Of a stretch of DNA of 10,042 nt, positions 7,121 through 10,042 are shown in pieces. Under the pieces are notes generated by a model that saw only the letters and a program-made list of their open reading frames with translations, had not been told where the DNA came from and searched no databases. The position numbers and the translations under genes are program-made. Within the stretch, counting starts at the first letter, position 1. Each line of letters begins with the position of its first letter. The stretch comes from an uncultured Caulobacteraceae bacterium (GTDB lineage: Bacteria > Pseudomonadota > Alphaproteobacteria > Caulobacterales > Caulobacteraceae), in NCBI GenBank assembly GCA_937910255.1, contig CALEOQ010000348.1:1-10042 (forward strand). Reading direction: 5' to 3'.

Positions 7121-9215
7121 AGACGATGTTGGTCAGGACGTCGAACAATTCCTTGGCCGCCTGGATCATGCGGGCCGAAGCGTTGAAGGCCTGTTGATAT
7201 GTGGTCATTCGCACCAGCTCTTCATCGAGATTGACGCCCTCGACGGCCTGGCGACGGTTCATGGCCTCGGTCTGGACCGCGCGCGCGCTATCTCTGCGCG
7301 TGTCGGCGGCGGCAGCCTCTCGGCCGACGGAGCCACCGAATTCCGAGGCGTAGCGCGAGACGGTCATGTCCACCGTGCCCAGGGAGCCGGCGGCGGAGAA
7401 CCGCGTCACCACATCGCCGGCATTGGCCAGGGCCAGGGCGCCCCGGCCATCGCCGGGGGTCAGCACGGGTTGGCCCGGCGCCATGGACAGGTCGAGCTTG
7501 GCCAGGCCCACCTTCATCGGATCGGCGATGAAGGACGCGGCCACCTGAAGGCGGTTGGCCCGGCTGGTCCGCTCGGTGACGCCCAGGCCGAACAGCTCGC
7601 TGATGGAGGGGCCGCCGACGCCGCGGGCGGTGTTGTCCTGCACCACCGAGGCTGTGGCGTAGAACGGGTCGGACCCGGCGAAGGACAGGGCGCCGTTGGC
7701 GTCCAGGCTGTACTGACCATAGAGGCCGACGCCGGTGGTGTTGCTGTTCAGGGCGTTGACCAGGTCGGCCATGGTGGCGCCGGCGGGCACGGTGACCGTC
7801 ACATCGCGGATCGGTTTGCCGTCGGCCTGGGCCAGGCGCAGCACCATCTGATCGCCCGCCGTAAAGCCGTGGGCGTCGGTGAGGGACAGGCCGCTGTCAT
7901 AGTTGGTGACGCCGTCCGAGCGGACGATGTCGTTCAGACCAAAGAAGTGCGAGAAGCCCCGCCCGGCCTTCTGGGAGGTTCCCTCGTCCATCGCCACGCC
8001 GCCGGCGGCGGCCGAAAGGCTCAGCGCCCCATTGGTGAAGGTCGCCGATCCGGTGGCGCCCAGGCTGGTGTTCAGATCGGCCAGGAAACTGGCCGGCGTG
8101 AAGGCCGCCGCCGGGCCGCCGTCTACGCTCATGGTCCCGGCGTCGAAATCGATATCCACCCGGCGGGTCAGCTGGCCGGCGGCGTCAACGATGGCCACGG
8201 TGGTCGCGCCGCTGAAGCCGCTGACCGCGGTGGGCAGGTCGAGACCCGTATAGCGCCCGGTCAGGGTCGCCTGGGCCGGGACGGTGGTGGCGCCATTGTG
8301 GGCGGCGTTGATCGCATCGCTCGCCCGGCTCATGAACTCGCCCAGCTGGTCGGAGAGCCCGGGCAACTTGTCGTCGCGCAGATCCAGCAGCCCGCGGAGT
8401 TCGCCGCCGGTGATGGTGATGGGCTTGCTGATGCCCGACCCCGCCGTGGTCACCGCGGTGATATAGCCCTTGGTGCTGTCGGTGCGGGAATAGGCCAGCA
8501 CGGCGGCGCCGTCGCCCGCCAACATCACCCCTTCGGTGGAGCGGATCATCAGTCCGCCCGTCGGGCGGGACGAGACCTGGACGTTCATCAGGGTGGTCAG
8601 CTCGTCCACCAGCTGGCTCTGGATGTTCTCCGAGCCCGAGGCGTCGGCATTGACCATCTTGGCCCGGCTGATATCGGCGTTCAGCTTGTTGATCTGGTCG
8701 AGCAGGTCATTGGCCCGGTCGATGTCGGCGGTGATCTTGGTATCGACGGTCCGGAACAGGTCCTGCAGCGAATTGTTGATCCGCGCGCCTTCGTTGAGAA
8801 AGTCCTCGACGGTGGAGAGCGCCTGGCTGCGCAGCAGGCTGGAGGACGGATCATTGGCCGTCGCTGCAAAGGCGCTCCAGATGTCGTCGAGCCGGCCAAA
8901 GAAGAAGCCGTCGCCCGACGGGTCGCCGAACAGGGACTGGGCGTTGTCCATATACTGGGCGACCGCTTCCCAGCGCCCGGCTTCGGAGGCCGAGCTCAGA
9001 CTGGCCAGCTGGAGATACTGATCGGTCACCCGCTTGACGCCGGAGACCTCGACGCCCATGCCGCGGCCGCCGACCACCAGCTGCTGCTGATCCACGGTCT
9101 TGCGGACGTAGCCGGCGGTGTTGACGTTGGCGATGTTGTCGGAGACGGCGCGGAGTCCGACCTGTGACGCCACCAGGCCGGAATTGGCTGTCTTCAGGAC
9201 CGCTGTCAGCGACAT
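7119..9215 (-). CDS. flgK: Flagellar hook-associated protein 1 (FlgK)
   Basis: A 698-residue protein that forms the first junction ring between hook and filament. The N-terminal rod/hook signature is clear: residues 10-36 include NSGLVASQVGLRAVSDNIAN and end VNTAGY. A long coiled region at about 150-200 (INNSLQDLFRTVDTKITADI and following) is typical of FlgK. The C-terminal D0 helix, from residue 662 (NLDEELVRMTTYQQAFNASA) to LFDVLTNIV, matches the family. It is longer than the enterobacterial protein (about 550 residues); the excess lies in the variable, probably surface-exposed middle (about 320-600), rich in Ala, Gly, Ser and Thr. No frameshift is seen. GGAAGG 8 nt before the ATG supports the start. 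It is the first gene of the flgK-flgL operon and probably expressed from the sigma-54 site at 9362-9377. Export is by the flagellar type III apparatus. Confidence 0.95.
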   Translation of the reverse strand: MSLTAVLKTANSGLVASQVGLRAVSDNIANVNTAGYVRKTVDQQQLVVGGRGMGVEVSGVKRVTDQYLQLASLSSASEAGRWEAVAQYMDNAQSLFGDPSGDGFFFGRLDDIWSAFAATANDPSSSLLRSQALSTVEDFLNEGARINNSLQDLFRTVDTKITADIDRANDLLDQINKLNADISRAKMVNADASGSENIQSQLVDELTTLMNVQVSSRPTGGLMIRSTEGVMLAGDGAAVLAYSRTDSTKGYITAVTTAGSGISKPITITGGELRGLLDLRDDKLPGLSDQLGEFMSRASDAINAAHNGATTVPAQATLTGRYTGLDLPTAVSGFSGATTVAIVDAAGQLTRRVDIDFDAGTMSVDGGPAAAFTPASFLADLNTSLGATGSATFTNGALSLSAAAGGVAMDEGTSQKAGRGFSHFFGLNDIVRSDGVTNYDSGLSLTDAHGFTAGDQMVLRLAQADGKPIRDVTVTVPAGATMADLVNALNSNTTGVGLYGQYSLDANGALSFAGSDPFYATASVVQDNTARGVGGPSISELFGLGVTERTSRANRLQVAASFIADPMKVGLAKLDLSMAPGQPVLTPGDGRGALALANAGDVVTRFSAAGSLGTVDMTVSRYASEFGGSVGREAAAADTRRDSARAVQTEAMNRRQAVEGVNLDEELVRMTTYQQAFNASARMIQAAKELFDVLTNIV

Positions 9216-9223
9216 GGCCTTTA

Positions 9224-9229
9224 CCTTCC
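9224..9229 (-). promoter_or_regulatory. flgK ribosome binding site
   Basis: GGAAGG on the minus strand, 8 nt upstream of ATG 9215. It is a strong match and fixes the flgK start. Confidence 0.65.
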
Positions 9230-9251
9230 ACCCGGCAATCCTCGCTGCGGC

Positions 9252-9272
9252 GCCCGGCGCATTCTGCCGGGC
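9252..9272. repeat. Perfect inverted repeat in the flgK leader (GCCCGGC / GCCGGGC)
   Basis: Arms GCCCGGC (9252-9258) and GCCGGGC (9266-9272) flank a 7-nt loop. If flgK transcription starts near 9351, as the sigma-54 site predicts, this lies in the mRNA leader, about 37 nt upstream of the start codon. It could be an RNA hairpin or a dyad DNA-binding site such as an ftr-like element. Confidence 0.55.
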
Positions 9273-9293
9273 ATAGAGTGAACGCGCACGCGA

Positions 9294-9345
9294 GGGCCCG
9301 GAAAAACCCTAGCCTTTTCAATACCGACCCATTCAGGGCCCGGAA
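9294..9345. repeat. Two exact copies of GGGCCCGGAA, 42 bp apart
   Basis: The decamer occurs at 9294-9303 and 9336-9345. The 42-bp period is close to four helical turns, so both copies would face the same side of the DNA. They lie between the predicted flgK transcription start and the leader hairpin. Each contains the self-complementary GGGCCC. Function unknown. Confidence 0.5.
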
Positions 9346-9361
9346 CGGACACCTGGAGGGT

Positions 9362-9377
9362 CGCAAGTCTGGCGCCA
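9362..9377 (-). promoter_or_regulatory. Sigma-54 (-24/-12) promoter for flgK-flgL
   Basis: On the minus strand TGGCGCCAGACTTGCG matches the consensus TGGCACG-N4-TTGCW at the key positions. The invariant GG (9376-9375) and GC (9364-9363) are separated by exactly 10 bp. The predicted start is near 9351, giving a leader of about 135 nt. The -24 box lies within a palindrome, CTGGCGCCAG (9369-9378). Confidence 0.75.
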
Positions 9378-9384
9378 GCTTGTG

Positions 9385-9480
9385 CGCCCCGGACCGGTAA
9401 CCCTTTTGAAAGGCGGCAGACTCGTCCGGGCCGTGAAGGGTCGACTGGGCAAGATCGGCCTGCGCCTACGCCGGGGTCGA
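9385..9480. promoter_or_regulatory. Candidate shared enhancer region (FlbD/ftr-like) between the two sigma-54 promoters
   Basis: This GC-rich block lies within reach of both promoters, with its centre roughly 60-105 bp from each. Sigma-54 promoters need a bound AAA+ activator upstream. It holds GGCGGCA (from 9412) and GGGCAAGATCGGCC (from 9447), which are loosely similar to each other, and a small dyad CCTTT-TG-AAAGG (9402-9413). I cannot match them confidently to the published ftr consensus from memory. Confidence 0.35.
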
Positions 9481-9486
9481 AACCAG

Positions 9487-9523
9487 GGAAATCCGATTTA
9501 TTCCACTATTTCAGTTGTTTAGT
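9487..9523. promoter_or_regulatory. AT-rich patch, possible IHF/bending site
   Basis: It holds ATTTATTCCACTATTTCAG and GTTGTTTAG, clearly AT-rich against the surrounding GC-rich DNA. It lies just upstream of the plus-strand sigma-54 site, between it and the candidate enhancer block. That is where IHF acts at many sigma-54 promoters. No segment fits the IHF consensus well, so this rests on composition and position only. Confidence 0.3.
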
Positions 9524-9537
9524 GGGCCGGTCGAAAC

Positions 9538-9553
9538 TGGCGTGAAGGTTGCT
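9538..9553 (+). promoter_or_regulatory. Sigma-54 (-24/-12) promoter for the fliK-like gene
   Basis: TGGCGTGAAGGTTGCT is an excellent match to TGGCRYG-N4-TTGCW. The invariant GG (9539-9540) and GC (9551-9552) are 10 bp apart. Predicted transcription start is near 9564, leaving a leader of about 37 nt before ATG 9601. Confidence 0.82.
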
Positions 9554-9600
9554 GGCGTTGTGTCGAACACCCCGGCGCAGCAGGCGCCACATCCTCCTCA

Positions 9601-10042
9601 ATGTCCGGCGCAGTCGCTTCTGCGCCCAGCCTGCTGGCCCTGATGTCGTTTTCGTTGCCGCTTATCGCCGTTCCGCCCCCCGCCGTCTCCGCAGCCGGCG
9701 GCCAGGCTGCGCCTGACGCCGCCGGCGGGTCGGCCGCGTCGGGTTTCGGCGCCCTGCTGGCGGCCCTGCTGGGCGAAACCCCCGAGGCGCAGGGCCAGGC
9801 CCCGGTCGCGCCTGGAACTAAGGGCAAGGCGTCGGCCCCGACCGAACCGGTCCCGCCCGATCTCGCCCCGGAAGGGGAGGACGCCGAGGCCATGGCCGCT
9901 GAGGCCGCCCTGCTGGCGGCGGCCGCGCAGGCGCCTGCGCCTGTTGTCCCCATCGTTGCGCCGACCGAGGGCGCGGAAAGCGCCATCGACGCCGTCGCCG
10001 CCCCCGCAGGCGCGCCGCCGACCGCCGCGGCCGCCGCGGTAG
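9601..10042 (+). CDS. fliK: Probable flagellar hook-length control protein FliK, N-terminal part (runs off right edge)
   Basis: The frame is open from ATG 9601 to the window end, 147 codons, beginning MSGAVASAPSLLALMSFSLP. The visible part is dominated by Ala, Pro and Gly with scattered acidic residues and no clear domain, as expected for the poorly conserved N-terminal half of FliK. The conserved C-terminal export-switch domain would lie outside the window. The assignment rests mainly on context: it is divergent from flgK, lies behind a strong sigma-54 promoter, and stands where the Caulobacter hook operon begins. FliK is an exported molecular ruler that switches the flagellar type III system from hook to filament substrates. 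No upstream in-frame start codon is available within the leader. The Shine-Dalgarno signal is absent: the bases before the ATG are CCTCCTCA. Another flagellar or hypothetical Ala/Pro-rich protein is possible. Confidence 0.68.
   Translation, partial: MSGAVASAPSLLALMSFSLPLIAVPPPAVSAAGGQAAPDAAGGSAASGFGALLAALLGETPEAQGQAPVAPGTKGKASAPTEPVPPDLAPEGEDAEAMAAEAALLAAAAQAPAPVVPIVAPTEGAESAIDAVAAPAGAPPTAAAAAV

Larger units (their letters stand above)
9216..9600. promoter_or_regulatory. Shared divergent regulatory region of flgK-flgL and the fliK-like gene
   Basis: A 385-bp non-coding stretch between divergent flagellar genes. It contains one sigma-54 site on each strand with their -24 elements 160 bp apart, a GC-rich block between them, an AT-rich patch near the plus-strand promoter, and a leader with a hairpin and direct repeats on the flgK side. 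In Caulobacter crescentus the equivalent divergent flaN/hook-operon region is known to use sigma-54, the enhancer-binding activator FlbD at ftr elements, and IHF. Assigning those factors here is inference from layout. Confidence 0.75.

Noticed and set aside
7194..9167. Long open frame on the plus strand opposite flgK (657 codons)
   Set aside because: It lies antisense to an unmistakable flgK, has a Gly/Arg/His/Val-rich composition typical of the complement of GC-biased codons, and shows no recognisable motif.
9397..9412. Possible CtrA box (TTAA-N7-TTAA) in the flagellar regulatory region
   Set aside because: The closest match, GTAA-N7-GAAA, has three mismatches in eight positions, too weak to call.
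9519..9986. Minus-strand open frame (155 codons) opposite the fliK-like start
   Set aside because: Ala/Ser/Gly-rich shadow. It runs across the sigma-54 promoter, which would be unusual for a real gene. The plus frame fits the promoter and the flagellar context better, although both are low-complexity.

Overview
The window looks like a piece of a high-GC alphaproteobacterial chromosome, most probably from the Caulobacteraceae (Caulobacter, Phenylobacterium or Brevundimonas type). The grounds are the strong G/C third-position bias and a flgK-flgL unit divergent from a fliK-like gene. Two back-to-back sigma-54 (-24/-12) promoters lie between them. This is the layout known for the divergent flaN and hook operons of Caulobacter. 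Genus assignment is inference.

Layout from left to right. Positions 1-4377 (minus strand, running off the left edge) encode a very large secreted-adhesin-like protein. It has an N-terminal DUF4347 domain, a short beta-helix-like stretch, an extremely glycine-rich block, a tandem series of cadherin-like/VCBS-type repeats of about 125-150 residues, and a polyproline tract at the edge. Nineteen bases upstream on the same strand is a PAPS-type sulfotransferase (4397-5233), so the two are very probably one operon. A 256-bp divergent gap with short palindromes and repeats separates this pair from a glutathione S-transferase-like gene (5490-6167, plus). That gene converges on flgL with only 8 bp between the stop codons. 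The flagellar hook-filament junction genes flgK (7119-9215) and flgL (6176-7108) form a tightly coupled minus-strand operon. A 385-bp regulatory region (9216-9600) then leads into the start of an Ala/Pro-rich ORF (9601 to the right edge, plus), most likely fliK, the hook-length control protein.

How the parts work together. FlgK and FlgL form the hook-filament junction, and FliK measures hook length and switches export specificity. Co-control from one sigma-54 region would time these late hook-stage functions together. The sulfotransferase/DUF4347 pair looks like a separate surface module. The protein has the composition of type I-secreted adhesins (no signal peptide seen, very few Lys, a single Cys), and the co-transcribed sulfotransferase raises the possibility that the adhesin or a linked surface glycan is sulfated. 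That is the most novel-looking element here. No tRNA, rRNA, CRISPR array, insertion sequence or phage gene was seen.
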